A stretch of 64,000 nucleotides of DNA from Phyllobacterium brassicacearum. GTDB lineage: Bacteria > Pseudomonadota > Alphaproteobacteria > Rhizobiales > Rhizobiaceae. The stretch spans positions 1 through 64,000 of the forward strand of contig NZ_PGGO01000004.1 in the NCBI RefSeq assembly GCF_003010955.1, read 5' to 3'. The notes beneath the pieces were generated by a model that did no database searches, was not told where the DNA came from, and was given only the letters and a program-made list of their open reading frames with translations. This document shows positions 55,956-64,000 of the stretch, piece after piece. How positions within the stretch are numbered: the stretch's first letter is position 1; each line of letters begins with the position of its first letter. Position numbers and translations under genes: made by a program.

Positions 55956-56171
55956 ATGGCACAGACCGGTACGGTCAAATTCTTCAACAGTGAAAAAGGC
56001 TTTGGCTTTATCAAGCCGGATGACGGCGCAGCGGATATTTTCGTTCATATCTCCGCAGTTCAGGCGTCCGGTCTCACAGGTCTCGCAGACAATCAGAAGG
56101 TCTCCTTCGATACCGAGCCTGACCGTCGTGGCAAGGGCCCAAAGGCCGTTAACATTTCGGTCACTGAATAA
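55956..56171 (+). CDS. Cold-shock domain protein
   Basis: A 71-residue CspA-type protein with intact RNP1 (KGFGFIKP) and RNP2 (IFVHISAV). It is a paralogue of the one at 29758 and differs in the acidic loop EPDRRGKGPKA. AAAGGAACG precedes the ATG. A terminator follows. Confidence 0.96.
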   Translation: MAQTGTVKFFNSEKGFGFIKPDDGAADIFVHISAVQASGLTGLADNQKVSFDTEPDRRGKGPKAVNISVTE

Positions 56172-56197
56172 TTCTGGCAGTTGAAACTGCCCAAGAT

Positions 56198-56219
56198 CCC
56201 CGGCGTTGCCGGGGGTTTT
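56198..56219 (+). terminator. Terminator after the second cold-shock gene
   Basis: CCCCGGC-GTT-GCCGGGG (56198-56214) is followed by GTTTTG. The remaining gap to 56521 shows no gene. Confidence 0.8.
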
Positions 56220-56521
56220 GATTTCTGAACCAACTTGCGGCAAGGCTCAGCCCTTTCTGCCGCAGAGCGGAAGCATTTGCAAAATCTGCAGCTGTGATGC
56301 GACTACTTCACGCCATGCTCCCGCCTTGGATTCGCTGATATTCAATGTATTTATTGCGCCTCGACCGGCTGCGGAACGATTCCCGTGGGTCCCGTTCAGC
56401 TTGCATTCATGCGGGAATGGATAAAACAGGCATCACGGCTGGCGCCCCACCTCAAGTCCAGCCCAACACTACACGGCGAGGCAACAAACGCTTCACCAAG
56501 GATGCTTCAAAGGAGGCACTT

Positions 56522-56938
56522 ATGAACAAAGGCACCAAGATTGCCATTCTTGCAACCGCCGCTCTGGCAACGGTCATGGTACCTCTTACTTCGGCATCCG
56601 CCGACGGTTGGCGCGGTGATCGCTATTATCGCCATCGTTATCACAATAATAACAGCGACGCATGGGCGGCCGGCGCAGTCGGCCTTGCGGCTGGCGCCCT
56701 ACTTGGCACCGCACTTGCCCAACCCCGTGAACCGGAAGTGATTTATCGCGATTATGACGATGGATACTATCGCCGCCCGGTTCAGGTTTACCGCGAGGCG
56801 CCCCGCTACTACGGTGGTGCGCAGCCTTGGTCGCGCGAATGGTACCGTTATTGCTCTGATCGCTACCGCTCATTCAATCCGGAAACCGGCACGTTCCGTG
56901 GATATGACGGGCGTGACTATTTTTGCAATGCCAATTGA
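56522..56938 (+). CDS. BA14K-family protein
   Basis: A 138-residue exported protein. A signal peptide (ILATAALATVMVPLTSASA) is followed by a His/Tyr-rich region, a small Gly/Ala segment (WAAGAVGLAAGALLGTALA) and a C-terminal BA14K domain, WYRYCSDRYRSFNPETGTFRGYDGRDYFCN. The Brucella 14-kDa BA14K is an immunoreactive lectin-like protein. AAAGGAGG precedes the ATG at 56522. Confidence 0.9.
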   Translation: MNKGTKIAILATAALATVMVPLTSASADGWRGDRYYRHRYHNNNSDAWAAGAVGLAAGALLGTALAQPREPEVIYRDYDDGYYRRPVQVYREAPRYYGGAQPWSREWYRYCSDRYRSFNPETGTFRGYDGRDYFCNAN

Positions 56939-56951
56939 TTGAACAACATAA

Positions 56952-56978
56952 ACCGCCGGTAACCCGGCGGTTTTTTTA
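56952..56978 (+). terminator. Terminator after the BA14K gene
   Basis: ACCGCCGG/CCGGCGGT (56952-56959 and 56964-56971) is followed by seven T and overlaps the end of the convergent MBL gene. Confidence 0.9.
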
Positions 56979-57623
56979 TTCCGGTGTTAGGAACGGGTTG
57001 GTGCGACGTTCTTCGCCGAAACGCCCCCCGGGACCGTGGCCACAAATGAATCCAATATCATCCCCGAGCGGTAAAAGCTTCGTCTTTATGGAGTTGATCA
57101 GCGTGGCATGATCTCCCCCCGGCAGATCTGTTCGCCCGACAGATCCATTGAACAAGACATCCCCCACATGGGCGAATTTTGCGGCCCGATTGAAATAGAC
57201 AACGTGTCCCGGTGCATGCCCCGGACAATGCAGCACTTCAAAGATATGCGATCCGAACGATACCTGATCACCGTCGTTCAACCACCGATCCGGCGCGCAA
57301 TTGCGTACCTTGCCGGTGATGCCATACTGCATGGCCTTCGCCTCGATACTATCCAACAGAAAGCGGTCGGCCTCATGCGGTCCAATGATTTCGACGTCAA
57401 GTGCGTCTTTCATATCCATGGCGCCGGCCGCGTGGTCGATATGGCCATGCGTAATCCAGATTGCTTCGATGACAATGCCATTTGACTTGATGGCGTTCAG
57501 AACCTGATCATTATCACCACCGGGATCGATGAGAACTCCATGCTTGTCATCGCTGTCAAAGAGGATTGTGCAATTCTGCTGAAAGGCCGTGACGGGAATA
57601 ATACCGGCCTGCAATTGTCCCAT
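56976..57623 (-). CDS. MBL-fold hydrolase, glyoxalase II-like (YcbL type)
   Basis: A 215-residue metallo-beta-lactamase-fold hydrolase. Metal-binding THGHIDHAAG, the single His in CPGHAPGHVVYF, Asp in VGDVLFNGSVGRTDLPGG, and a last His in ICGHGPGGRFGEER are present. The C-terminus (EERRTNPFL) is typical of the YcbL/GloB branch, which hydrolyses thioesters. Start ATG at 57623. Confidence 0.92.
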   Translation of the reverse strand: MGQLQAGIIPVTAFQQNCTILFDSDDKHGVLIDPGGDNDQVLNAIKSNGIVIEAIWITHGHIDHAAGAMDMKDALDVEIIGPHEADRFLLDSIEAKAMQYGITGKVRNCAPDRWLNDGDQVSFGSHIFEVLHCPGHAPGHVVYFNRAAKFAHVGDVLFNGSVGRTDLPGGDHATLINSIKTKLLPLGDDIGFICGHGPGGRFGEERRTNPFLTPE

Positions 57624-57690
57624 GTTACGCTCGTCCTAATTGCTTCAGATTTGTTCAACCTACGTTAGTGCAAGGGACACCCAAATGAAA

Positions 57691-57716
57691 AGGGCGGCCA
57701 CAGGACCGCCCTCTGA
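57691..57716 (-). terminator. Terminator of the glycine-rich membrane protein gene
   Basis: AGGGCGG/CCGCCCT (57691-57697 and 57706-57712). On the minus strand it is followed by TTTTCATTT, 21 bases after the stop of the gene at 57737. Confidence 0.75.
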
Positions 57717-57736
57717 AAATTGCTTTCCTCTGAGTC

Positions 57737-58048
57737 TCAGGTCTTGGCCATGGAATTCTTGATCGCGCCGACGATGGCCGTGAGGATGAGGCCACCTACA
57801 CCGCCGCCAGCAACCTGGCCAATGATCGAGCCAAGGTCCAGCCCGGATGATGCAGCAGCGTTCGCTACCATCTCGGCACCACCAGCGCCGAGGAATTGCG
57901 TCAGATATCCGCCTATAAGTCCGCCAATACCGCCGGCAACAGTATTGCCCGTCGTGCCAAGGCTCAGATTCTTGAGAAGACCGCCGACAATATTACCGCC
58001 GACACCACCTGAGATAAGCTGGATAATAATAGGAAGAAGCGCTTCCAT
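57737..58048 (-). CDS. Glycine-rich membrane protein
   Basis: A 103-residue hydrophobic protein rich in Gly (IQLISGGVGGNIVGGLLKNL, VAGGIGGLIGGYLTQFLGAGG). It has at least two or three potential membrane or glycine-zipper segments. The ATG at 58048 is used because of GGGG about 9 bases upstream; an ATG at 58093 would add 15 polar residues. It has its own terminator. No function is recognised. Confidence 0.65.
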   Translation of the reverse strand: MEALLPIIIQLISGGVGGNIVGGLLKNLSLGTTGNTVAGGIGGLIGGYLTQFLGAGGAEMVANAAASSGLDLGSIIGQVAGGGVGGLILTAIVGAIKNSMAKT

Positions 58049-58182
58049 GATTGACACCCCGTCAACGTTTCGAGCCAGACTCATGCCTGACAAACGTCAT
58101 GATGACTAAGTTTTAAGCAATGTCAAACAGCTTGATACCTCTATTGTGAGGTATCAAACACTATTTTTGATTCAACTTTCGG

Positions 58183-59073
58183 CTATTCGGCCGCTGCTTT
58201 CTTTGGCATTACTTCTGCAGCATAATCATTCATCAGATTGATGGCGATTTCACCGACTGTGAAGCGATGGGGTCCTATCTCGGAAACCGGTGTAACTTCG
58301 GCAGCCGTACCGGTCAGGAAGCATTGTTCGAAACTATCCAGTTCTTCCGGCATGATCGCACGCTCGACAACTTCATAGCCACGGCGCTTAGCCAGATCAA
58401 TCACTGTCCGTCGTGTAATGCCGTCAAGGAAGCAATCGGGCGTCGGCGTGTGAATGACCCCGTCCTTGACGAAGAACACATTTGCACCCGTTGCTTCAGC
58501 GACCTGTCCTCGCCAATCGAGCATCAGTGCATCTGCATAGCCCTTGGCTTCAGCCGCATGCTTGGAGATCGTGCAAATCATATAGAGACCAGCTGCTTTT
58601 GATTTGGACGGTGCTGTTCTTGGATCGGGGCGGCGATATTCTGCAAGATCGAGCCGAATTCCCTTAAGCTTTTGCGCCGGATCGAAATAACTTGGCCATT
58701 GCCATATGGCGATCGCGACGTTGATTTTGTTGGCCTGGGCCGAAACACCCATCGATTCACTGCCCCGCCAGGCGATCGGACGAACGTAAGCATTCTGAAA
58801 CCCCTGCTTGGCCAGAAGCTTGCGACACGCGTCATTCAATTCTTCAACGGTAAAAGGAATTTTGAATCCCAGGATCTTCGCCGATTCATGCAGTCGTTCC
58901 GTGTGCTCATTGAGCTTGAATATCTCGCCACCATAGGCTCGTTCGCCTTCAAAAACTGAGCTTGCATAATGCAAGCCATGGGTCAGCACATGAACCTTAG
59001 CATCCGCCCAGCGAACGAATTCGCCGTTCATCCAGATGTAACCTTCAAGCTGATCAAATGGATCGGATGCCAT
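58183..59073 (-). CDS. ilvE: Branched-chain amino acid aminotransferase
   Basis: A 296-residue fold-type IV PLP enzyme for the last step of Leu, Ile and Val synthesis. GYIWMNGEFVRWADAKVHVLTHGLHYASSVFEGERAY, the arginine region VRPIAWRGSE, SKSKAAGLYMICTISKHAAEAKGYADALMLDWRG and EQCFLTGTAAEVTPVSEI are diagnostic. GGAGGAAAAC precedes the ATG. Divergent from the marR gene. Confidence 0.96.
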   Translation of the reverse strand: MASDPFDQLEGYIWMNGEFVRWADAKVHVLTHGLHYASSVFEGERAYGGEIFKLNEHTERLHESAKILGFKIPFTVEELNDACRKLLAKQGFQNAYVRPIAWRGSESMGVSAQANKINVAIAIWQWPSYFDPAQKLKGIRLDLAEYRRPDPRTAPSKSKAAGLYMICTISKHAAEAKGYADALMLDWRGQVAEATGANVFFVKDGVIHTPTPDCFLDGITRRTVIDLAKRRGYEVVERAIMPEELDSFEQCFLTGTAAEVTPVSEIGPHRFTVGEIAINLMNDYAAEVMPKKAAAE

Positions 59074-59323
59074 GTTTTCCTCCAGGCGTTTGATTCCTGA
59101 TAATTTGCGGGTTTTTAGGATTGCGCCAACTGGTCCCGGTTGCCAATTGGTGTACCATCGCCCACGGCACCAATAGGCGTTTCAATAAGGAAAATGTCCT
59201 AGAAACACGTATTGGCTTTTCGTTTAATTCAAAAATGTGGCCAACAGCTTGCCAAAAATTATCAGCAGTCTAAAATTAAGTCAACAAGACTGACATAATT
59301 TTCACCAAGAGCGGGAATCCTGC

Positions 59324-59827
59324 ATGAAATCTTATACACCTAATCGGCATATCGAGACAGCCCTGACGAAAAATGATGCCAGTGAATTGGACATCATCGA
59401 GCTGTTCTTCTTCGCCTATCGCGACTTCACAGCCGATCCAGATCTCATTTTGGAGAAGCTGACCTTCGGTCGTGCCCATCATCGAGTTCTTTACTTTATC
59501 AACCGCAAACCCGGCATGACTGTCGCGGAGTTGCTCGATGTTTTGCAGATTACGAAGCAAAGCCTGGCACGGGTGCTTAAGCAGTTGATCGATACGGGTC
59601 ACGTTGTCCAGATTCCCGGCCCCCGTGATCGGCGGCAACGGGAACTTTACCCGACACTGAAAGGCCGGGAATTGGCGCTCGAACTCGCGGCACCGCAATC
59701 ACGCCGCATTACAAGTGCATTGGAGCAAATTGGTCTTTCCGATCGAACGGTAATAGAGCACTTCCTCAAGGCGATGGTGAACCCGGGACAGTGGCAACAG
59801 ATCGACAGTCTGCCAAAGGCAGGGTAG
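59324..59827 (+). CDS. MarR-family regulator (PetP-like)
   Basis: A 167-residue winged-helix protein (LTFGRAHHRVLYFINRKPGMTVAELLDVLQITKQSLARVLKQLIDTGHV, then DRRQRELYPTLKGRELALEL). It stands 64 bp upstream of an OmpR-type response regulator and a kinase. In Rhodobacter capsulatus a MarR protein PetP is paired with a response regulator PetR in the same order; that resemblance is my recollection. It likely controls this signalling set. Confidence 0.9.
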   Translation: MKSYTPNRHIETALTKNDASELDIIELFFFAYRDFTADPDLILEKLTFGRAHHRVLYFINRKPGMTVAELLDVLQITKQSLARVLKQLIDTGHVVQIPGPRDRRQRELYPTLKGRELALELAAPQSRRITSALEQIGLSDRTVIEHFLKAMVNPGQWQQIDSLPKAG

Positions 59828-59891
59828 AAACGCACTGGAACCTGCGGGGAGCAGACGGCACCAAGGCCATAGAAGAAAAGGAACAAAATTG

Positions 59892-60593
59892 GTGAGCGAC
59901 GAAACTACGCTTTCAGACGATGCACCCCACCTGCTGATTGTCGACGATGACACCCGAATTCGAAATCTACTGTCTCAATACCTAACGGGCAGCGGCTTTC
60001 GCATTACGGTGGCCGCCAACGCGGATGAGGCCCGGCGTAAGCTGGCCGGGATTGATTACGATCTTCTGATCCTGGACGTTATGATGCCGGGCGAGAGCGG
60101 TGTTGCGCTAACGCAGTCGCTGCGCCAGGAGAAAAACGTCCCTATCCTCATGCTGACGGCCTTGTCGGAGACTGATAGCCGCATTGCGGGCCTGGAAGCT
60201 GGCGCCGATGATTATTTGCCCAAACCCTTCGACCCGCGTGAGTTGATCCTGCGCATCAACAATATCCTGCGCCGTGGCGCCCCTGCGGCGCAGGCCAAGA
60301 TCGAGCAGATTGTCTTCGGGCCCTACACGTTCGTCATTGCCAAGCGCGAACTCAAACGGTCAGGGGAAATGATCCGCCTGACGGATCGTGAACAGGACAT
60401 CATGGCGATCTTCGCGGCACGGGCTGGTGAAACCGTACCCCGCCATGAGCTGACCGGACAAGAGGGCGACGTGGGTGAACGAACTATTGACGTCCAGATC
60501 AACCGGCTCCGGCGCAAGATCGAAAACGACCCCGCCAACCCGGTTTGGTTGCAGACGGTGCGCGGCGTCGGCTATAAATTGAGCGTGGAGTAG
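59892..60593 (+). CDS. OmpR-family response regulator (PetR-like)
   Basis: A 233-residue regulator. The receiver has the acidic pair in LLIVDDD, phospho-acceptor Asp62 in LLILDVMMPG, Thr in PILMLTAL and the lysine in LPKPF. The C-terminal winged helix (GERTIDVQINRLRRKIENDPANPVWLQTVRGVGYKL) is OmpR-type. The start is GTG at 59892 or TTG at 59889; AAGGA fits both. It precedes the sensor kinase by 45 bp. Confidence 0.93.
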   Translation: MSDETTLSDDAPHLLIVDDDTRIRNLLSQYLTGSGFRITVAANADEARRKLAGIDYDLLILDVMMPGESGVALTQSLRQEKNVPILMLTALSETDSRIAGLEAGADDYLPKPFDPRELILRINNILRRGAPAAQAKIEQIVFGPYTFVIAKRELKRSGEMIRLTDREQDIMAIFAARAGETVPRHELTGQEGDVGERTIDVQINRLRRKIENDPANPVWLQTVRGVGYKLSVE

Positions 60594-60638
60594 CCACCCT
60601 CTCTCAATGTACTCAATGCGTAAGCGGACACTGACGAA

Positions 60639-62051
60639 ATGGCACCGACCGACACCGCAAAACGCGCATTGGCAGTCAGAAAGCGCCACTGGCGGCGTAA
60701 GCGAAGCACCCTTCTTGGTCCATGGCGGAAGTTCACACGATGGCTTGCGCACTGGATGCCTAAGAGGCTTTACGCCCGATCATTGATCATCATCATCGCG
60801 CCAATGGTGCTTCTTCAATCCGTCATTGCTTTTGTCTTCATGGAGCGACATTGGCAAACGGTTACGCAGCGGCTGTCGACCGCTGTGGTACGCGATATCG
60901 CTGGCATCATTGACTTGATGGATGCCTTTCCACAGGATCAGGGCTATGAAAATCTGATCCGGATTTCCAGAGAGAGATTGGCGCTCAACATTTCGATCCT
61001 TCCGGCAGATCCCCTGCCCGCACCGGGACCGAAACCATTCTTTTCCATTCTCGATGGTATCCTGAGCGAAGAGATCACCAAACAGATCAACCGCCCCTTC
61101 TGGATCGACACGATTGGTGATTCCGACTTGGTTGAAATCCGCATCCAACTTGAAGACAGGGTGTTGCGTGTGTTCGCCCGCCGCAGTCAGGCCTATGCAT
61201 CCAACACGTTGATTTTCCTCGTCTGGATGGCCGGATCGGCACTGGTCCTTTTGGCCATCGCGATCCTTTTCCTGCGAAACCAGATAAAGCCGATCCAGCA
61301 ACTGGCAACCGCCGCTGACAGTTTCGGCAAAGGCCGGGCGCCGCCACCGGACTTCAAGCCTCGCGGAGCCGAAGAAGTTCGCAGAGCGGGCGCCGCTTTC
61401 ATCGTCATGCGAGAGCGCATCGAGCGGCAGATTGAACAGCGCACGACCATGCTGAGCGGTGTCAGTCACGATTTGCGCACCATCCTCACACGCTTCAAAC
61501 TCCAGCTCGCCCTCGTCGGCAACAAGGTCGATACCGAGGCGATGGAGCAGGACATTGAGGATATGCAGTCGATGCTGGAAGGCTATCTCGCCTTCGCCCG
61601 CAGTGAAGCCGAAGAAGAAACGGGCACGTTTAATCTGGAGCGGTTCTTTGCGAAGCTCAAAGAGGAAGGTGCACTTCTGGAACGTGGGTTTATATCAAGC
61701 ATTCGGGGGGAACCAGAGATCCATGTCCGGCCCAACGCCTTTTCGCGCCTCATATCCAATCTCGTATCGAATTCCTTTCGCTACGCGAAAAACGTCTCCG
61801 TCGCTGCCGAACACCGGGAGGGCTGGCTGACAATCACCATCGATGATGATGGACCGGGCATACCCAAAGAAATGCGCGATGAGGTGTTCAAGCCATTTTT
61901 CCGATTGGACGAAGCCCGCAACCAAGACGCGGGCGGAACGGGACTTGGACTCGCAATTGCACTCGATATCGCTCGTAGCCATGGCGGCGATATCACACTG
62001 GATGAAAGCCCGACCGGCGGTCTGCGGGCCGTTGTAAGAATTCCGGCTTGA
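60639..62051 (+). CDS. Sensor histidine kinase of the EnvZ type
   Basis: A 470-residue kinase. Membrane helices at about 48-68 and 190-212 flank a periplasmic domain of about 120 residues. HAMP follows (FLRNQIKPIQQLATAADSFGKG). The H-box is SGVSHDLRTILTRF with His277; the usual Pro after RT is Ile. Further N, G1, F and G2 boxes are present (LISNLVSNSFRYAKN, DDGPGIP, FKPFFRLD, GGTGLGLAIALDIA). It presumably phosphorylates the regulator just upstream. Signal unknown. Confidence 0.93.
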   Translation: MAPTDTAKRALAVRKRHWRRKRSTLLGPWRKFTRWLAHWMPKRLYARSLIIIIAPMVLLQSVIAFVFMERHWQTVTQRLSTAVVRDIAGIIDLMDAFPQDQGYENLIRISRERLALNISILPADPLPAPGPKPFFSILDGILSEEITKQINRPFWIDTIGDSDLVEIRIQLEDRVLRVFARRSQAYASNTLIFLVWMAGSALVLLAIAILFLRNQIKPIQQLATAADSFGKGRAPPPDFKPRGAEEVRRAGAAFIVMRERIERQIEQRTTMLSGVSHDLRTILTRFKLQLALVGNKVDTEAMEQDIEDMQSMLEGYLAFARSEAEEETGTFNLERFFAKLKEEGALLERGFISSIRGEPEIHVRPNAFSRLISNLVSNSFRYAKNVSVAAEHREGWLTITIDDDGPGIPKEMRDEVFKPFFRLDEARNQDAGGTGLGLAIALDIARSHGGDITLDESPTGGLRAVVRIPA

Positions 62052-62071
62052 ACTCGGTACCGTAGCCAGGT

Positions 62072-62407
62072 CTAGAACAACTTCCCGCCATTTGGCACGG
62101 GTTTACTGATGGCTGCCAGGACGACCGCCCCCTCATCATCCGGAAATCCAAGTGTCAGGACCTCTGACATGAATGGCCCGATCTGGCGCGGTGCGAAGTT
62201 CACGACAGCCATGACCTGGCGACCTTTCAACTCTTCCAGAGCGTAGTGCTTGGTGATTTGTGCAGATGATTTCTTGATGCCGATTTCCGGTCCAAAGTCG
62301 ATTTTCAGTTTGAAGGCAGGCTTTCGCGCTTCAGGAAAAGTCTCGGCTTCGACGATAGTGCCGACACGGATATCCACTTTCTCGAAATCATCGAAACTGA
62401 TGGCCAT
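62072..62407 (-). CDS. csaA: CsaA-like tRNA-binding protein
   Basis: A 111-residue protein with one tRNA-binding OB domain ([68 protein letters not shown]). It resembles CsaA, a dimeric tRNA-binding or chaperone protein. The ATG at 62407 is preferred to a TTG two codons earlier. Convergent with the kinase gene. Confidence 0.9.
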   Translation of the reverse strand: MAISFDDFEKVDIRVGTIVEAETFPEARKPAFKLKIDFGPEIGIKKSSAQITKHYALEELKGRQVMAVVNFAPRQIGPFMSEVLTLGFPDDEGAVVLAAISKPVPNGGKLF

Positions 62408-62446
62408 TGTCAAAACCGCTGATTGGATCCTGTCACTTCGGCTGGG

Positions 62447-62947
62447 TCAGGCTGAACCTACCGTTTCAAAAAGTATGCTGTCCAATGATTCCCGGGCGCT
62501 CGAGCCTGACCAGACAACGAACTGAAATGCCTGGAAGTAAGTCTCGCAGGCATCGAGGGCACTGGAGAGCAACACTTCAACCTGCTTGCTCGTCGGTTCG
62601 GCTCCACCTGATAGCAGTAGCGACTGGCGATACATGACTGCCCCCTCCTGCCGCCAAAGGTCGAAATGCCCCATCAGAAGCTGTTCGTTGATCAGGGAGA
62701 GCAAGCGCATGACTTCGTTGACCCGCGGTTCGCTGACGGCGATATCGAAGGCACATGCCAAATGCAGTGCCTCGAAATCCTCCATCCATGAAAACGAGAT
62801 CTGGTAGTCGGTCCAGTTTCCCTCGACAGTGATGGCAATCTCATCTTCCCCGGTGCGCTCAAAGGCCCATTCATTTGTATGGGCCACATGCTCGATCACA
62901 TCGACCGGATGCAAATCACGCGCAATTTCTATTTCCAGAAGGCTCAT
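62447..62947 (-). CDS. YbjN-domain protein
   Basis: A 166-residue cytoplasmic protein with the YbjN (sensory-transduction-like) fold: ITVEGNWTDYQISFSWMEDFEALHLACAFDI, EVMRLLSLINEQLLMGHFDLWRQEGAVMYRQSLLL and ACETYFQAFQFVVWSG. The ATG at 62947 has AGG 8 bases upstream; a GTG two codons earlier is in frame. Conserved in rhizobia, role unknown. It is followed by csaA on the same strand, 39 bp on. Confidence 0.88.
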   Translation of the reverse strand: MSLLEIEIARDLHPVDVIEHVAHTNEWAFERTGEDEIAITVEGNWTDYQISFSWMEDFEALHLACAFDIAVSEPRVNEVMRLLSLINEQLLMGHFDLWRQEGAVMYRQSLLLSGGAEPTSKQVEVLLSSALDACETYFQAFQFVVWSGSSARESLDSILFETVGSA

Positions 62948-63434
62948 CGCCACTACCTGCTAAATCGAATCTCATATGACGCTGCGGGAGCACAGCGCAC
63001 CCACCCGAAGAACACCAAACACTTGAAAACCCACCGGGAGGAAGAACGCACCAACCGGATCGTGGTTACAAAACCCTGTAAACCACGGCACGACCCTTGA
63101 AACGAATCATGCTGTAATTTCAGTGTATTGATGCTGAGTCCGAGCGCCAGCCCCCTTTTTATGGAATGGCGAGAATGGATGTGGACAGACGCTGCCAAAA
63201 AGATTCACGACCTGCCTTTAACTGACTCTAAGACAACGATTTTCGGCAGTTTCCACCTGTTGATAATTCTTAAGATTTATGTTGGGGAAAATGAAATTTG
63301 GCTTCGATAAGCGGACGAATACCCGAGAGAAACTGTCGGCAGGAGTGAGGGTCCCGATCACCGAGCATCCGAAATGCAAAAACCCACCGACTCGCCACTG
63401 CCGATGGGTCCGCATCATCCGATGACTATTGAGA
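62948..63434. other. Long gap without a gene
   Basis: No supported gene on either strand in 487 bp. A hairpin CGTGGTT/AACCACG (63061-63067 and 63081-63087) lies in what would be the leader of the YbjN gene on the minus strand. A GGGAGGAAG at about 63039 is not in a stem-loop. Short open frames lack ribosome sites. Confidence 0.45.
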
Positions 63435-63749
63435 TCATTCCTTCTTGGTGCGACCAGCAGCCGGGCCAGACTTCGCAGGTTTGCCTGCCTCATCCTTTTG
63501 GCCGACAAGCGCCTCCAGGGCCTCGATCCGAGCCAGCAGCGCCGTGTTTTCCGCTCGCGCCCGGATTGCCATTTCCCGCACGGCTTCAAAATCTTCACGC
63601 TGCACAACGTCCATGGTGTTCAGCAATCGTTCTGCCTGGCCGCGGAACGCAGTTTCGACTTCGCGGCGCACTCCCTGCGCTGCTCCTGCAGCATCGGTCA
63701 CGAGCTTTGCCAGTTCATCAAGAACGCGATTCGATGATCCGTTGGTCAT
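63435..63749 (-). CDS. ubiK: Ubiquinone biosynthesis accessory factor UbiK-like (BMFP) protein
   Basis: A 104-residue coiled-coil protein of the BMFP/UbiK family: VLDELAKLVTDAAGAAQGVRREVETAFRGQAERLLNTMDVVQREDFEAVREMAIRARAENTALLARIEALEA. The tail is Ala/Lys-rich (AGKPAKSGPAAGRTKKE). It probably trimerises and helps assemble the ubiquinone synthesis complex. AGGAGG lies about 8 bases before the ATG at 63749. Divergent from a gene that is probably lgt, as in related genomes. Confidence 0.92.
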   Translation of the reverse strand: MTNGSSNRVLDELAKLVTDAAGAAQGVRREVETAFRGQAERLLNTMDVVQREDFEAVREMAIRARAENTALLARIEALEALVGQKDEAGKPAKSGPAAGRTKKE

Positions 63750-63974
63750 GGCGAATACCTCCTGTGCTGCACCGTGCGCTTCTTGGCGCACAGAGGACGC
63801 AGTAGCACCTTAATTGGCGCAGTTTCACAATCAAATAATCGCCGCACGAGGCGAATGCAAGCAAGTTGGACATTGGACCGGTCGCGCACAAATGTTACCG
63901 GAGACGCAACTTGACGCTCTGCGTGCCCTCGCGCATGGTCCCGCCAACATTCGATCCTAATCTGGAGTGTCTTT

Positions 63975-64000
63975 GTGAGCGAATTCCTTCTTCCGACCTT
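63975..64000 (+). CDS. Start of a gene cut by the window edge, probably lgt
   Basis: GTG at 63975 is preceded by GGAG at 8 bases and opens MSEFLLPT... . In related genomes prolipoprotein diacylglyceryl transferase lies divergently next to the ubiK-type gene and starts similarly with a short LLP stretch. Only eight codons are visible, so the identity is an inference from position. Confidence 0.4.

Noticed and set aside
63036-63050. GGGAGGAAG, possible third anti-SD RNA on the minus strand
   Set aside because: The motif does not fall in the loop of a stable stem and no terminator follows in that orientation before the YbjN gene.

Overview
The window reads as an ordinary piece of chromosome from an alphaproteobacterium of the Hyphomicrobiales (Rhizobiales), closest in character to the Phyllobacterium/Brucella/Ochrobactrum/Mesorhizobium group. 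The reasons are an SIMPL protein very like the Brucella BP26 immunogen, a BA14K-family protein, the order LsrB/VtlR-type LysR - trxB - lrp - core glycosyltransferases - greA, a long acidic RpoD, and a carA - GatB/YqeY - dnaG - rpoD block. GC is moderate to high, genes are dense, and there is no prophage, integrase, insertion sequence, CRISPR array, rRNA or convincing tRNA. The genus call is an inference from memory of families and gene order, not from a search.

Layout. 0-6.5 kb: end of a homoserine-dehydrogenase-like oxidoreductase (cut by the window edge), a HAD phosphatase, BP26-like SIMPL protein, UPF0260 protein, a large OmpA-family protein with an Ala/Lys/Glu repeat rod, and a UPF0114 membrane protein. 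6.5-11 kb: rpoD and dnaG on the minus strand. 11-16.2 kb: a Na/Pi cotransporter behind a PHO-box-like site, two small membrane proteins, an anti-Shine-Dalgarno small RNA, an Lrp regulator divergent from azlCD, then GatB/YqeY. 16.5-29.5 kb: carA, aldo/keto reductase, a DUF1348-tetR pair, an MFS exporter, a second Lrp regulator divergent from an Asp/Glu racemase, a YpfJ-type metallopeptidase, carB behind a leader terminator, and an SbmA/BacA-like ABC protein with a degraded Walker A.

29.7-43.2 kb: cold-shock protein, GST, aspartate aminotransferase, orphan msrP, a second anti-SD small RNA candidate, lysR (lsrB/vtlR type), trxB, lrp, a GT25 enzyme, lpsB/lpcC-like GT4, greA, a PQQ-type sugar dehydrogenase, DMT transporters, an extensin-like protein and a truncated ltrA. 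43.2-54.6 kb: VOC protein, thioesterase, enolase-superfamily dehydratase, SemiSWEET, a PUA/EVE-like plus HNH nuclease, uvrB, a tetR with a neighbouring tetR remnant, a saccharopine-dehydrogenase-like protein with tandem operators, a HerA-like ATPase, a HAD hydrolase and a double-Kazal lipoprotein. 54.6-64 kb: lytic transglycosylase, second cold-shock protein, BA14K protein, MBL hydrolase, ilvE, the MarR - response regulator - sensor kinase set (petP/petR-like), csaA-like protein, YbjN-like protein, ubiK and the first codons of a gene that is probably lgt.

Most of the content is housekeeping. The least ordinary signals are non-coding or domain-level: two hairpin RNAs presenting CCUCCUCCC loops (13.9 and 33.4 kb), an exactly complementary GGGAGGAGG in the azlC leader, the intrinsic terminator directly ahead of carB, the non-canonical nucleotide-binding domain at 27.6-29.4 kb, the candidate modification-dependent HNH nuclease at 46 kb, and the Kazal lipoprotein at 54 kb. 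I did not find a multi-gene system that I would call wholly new.
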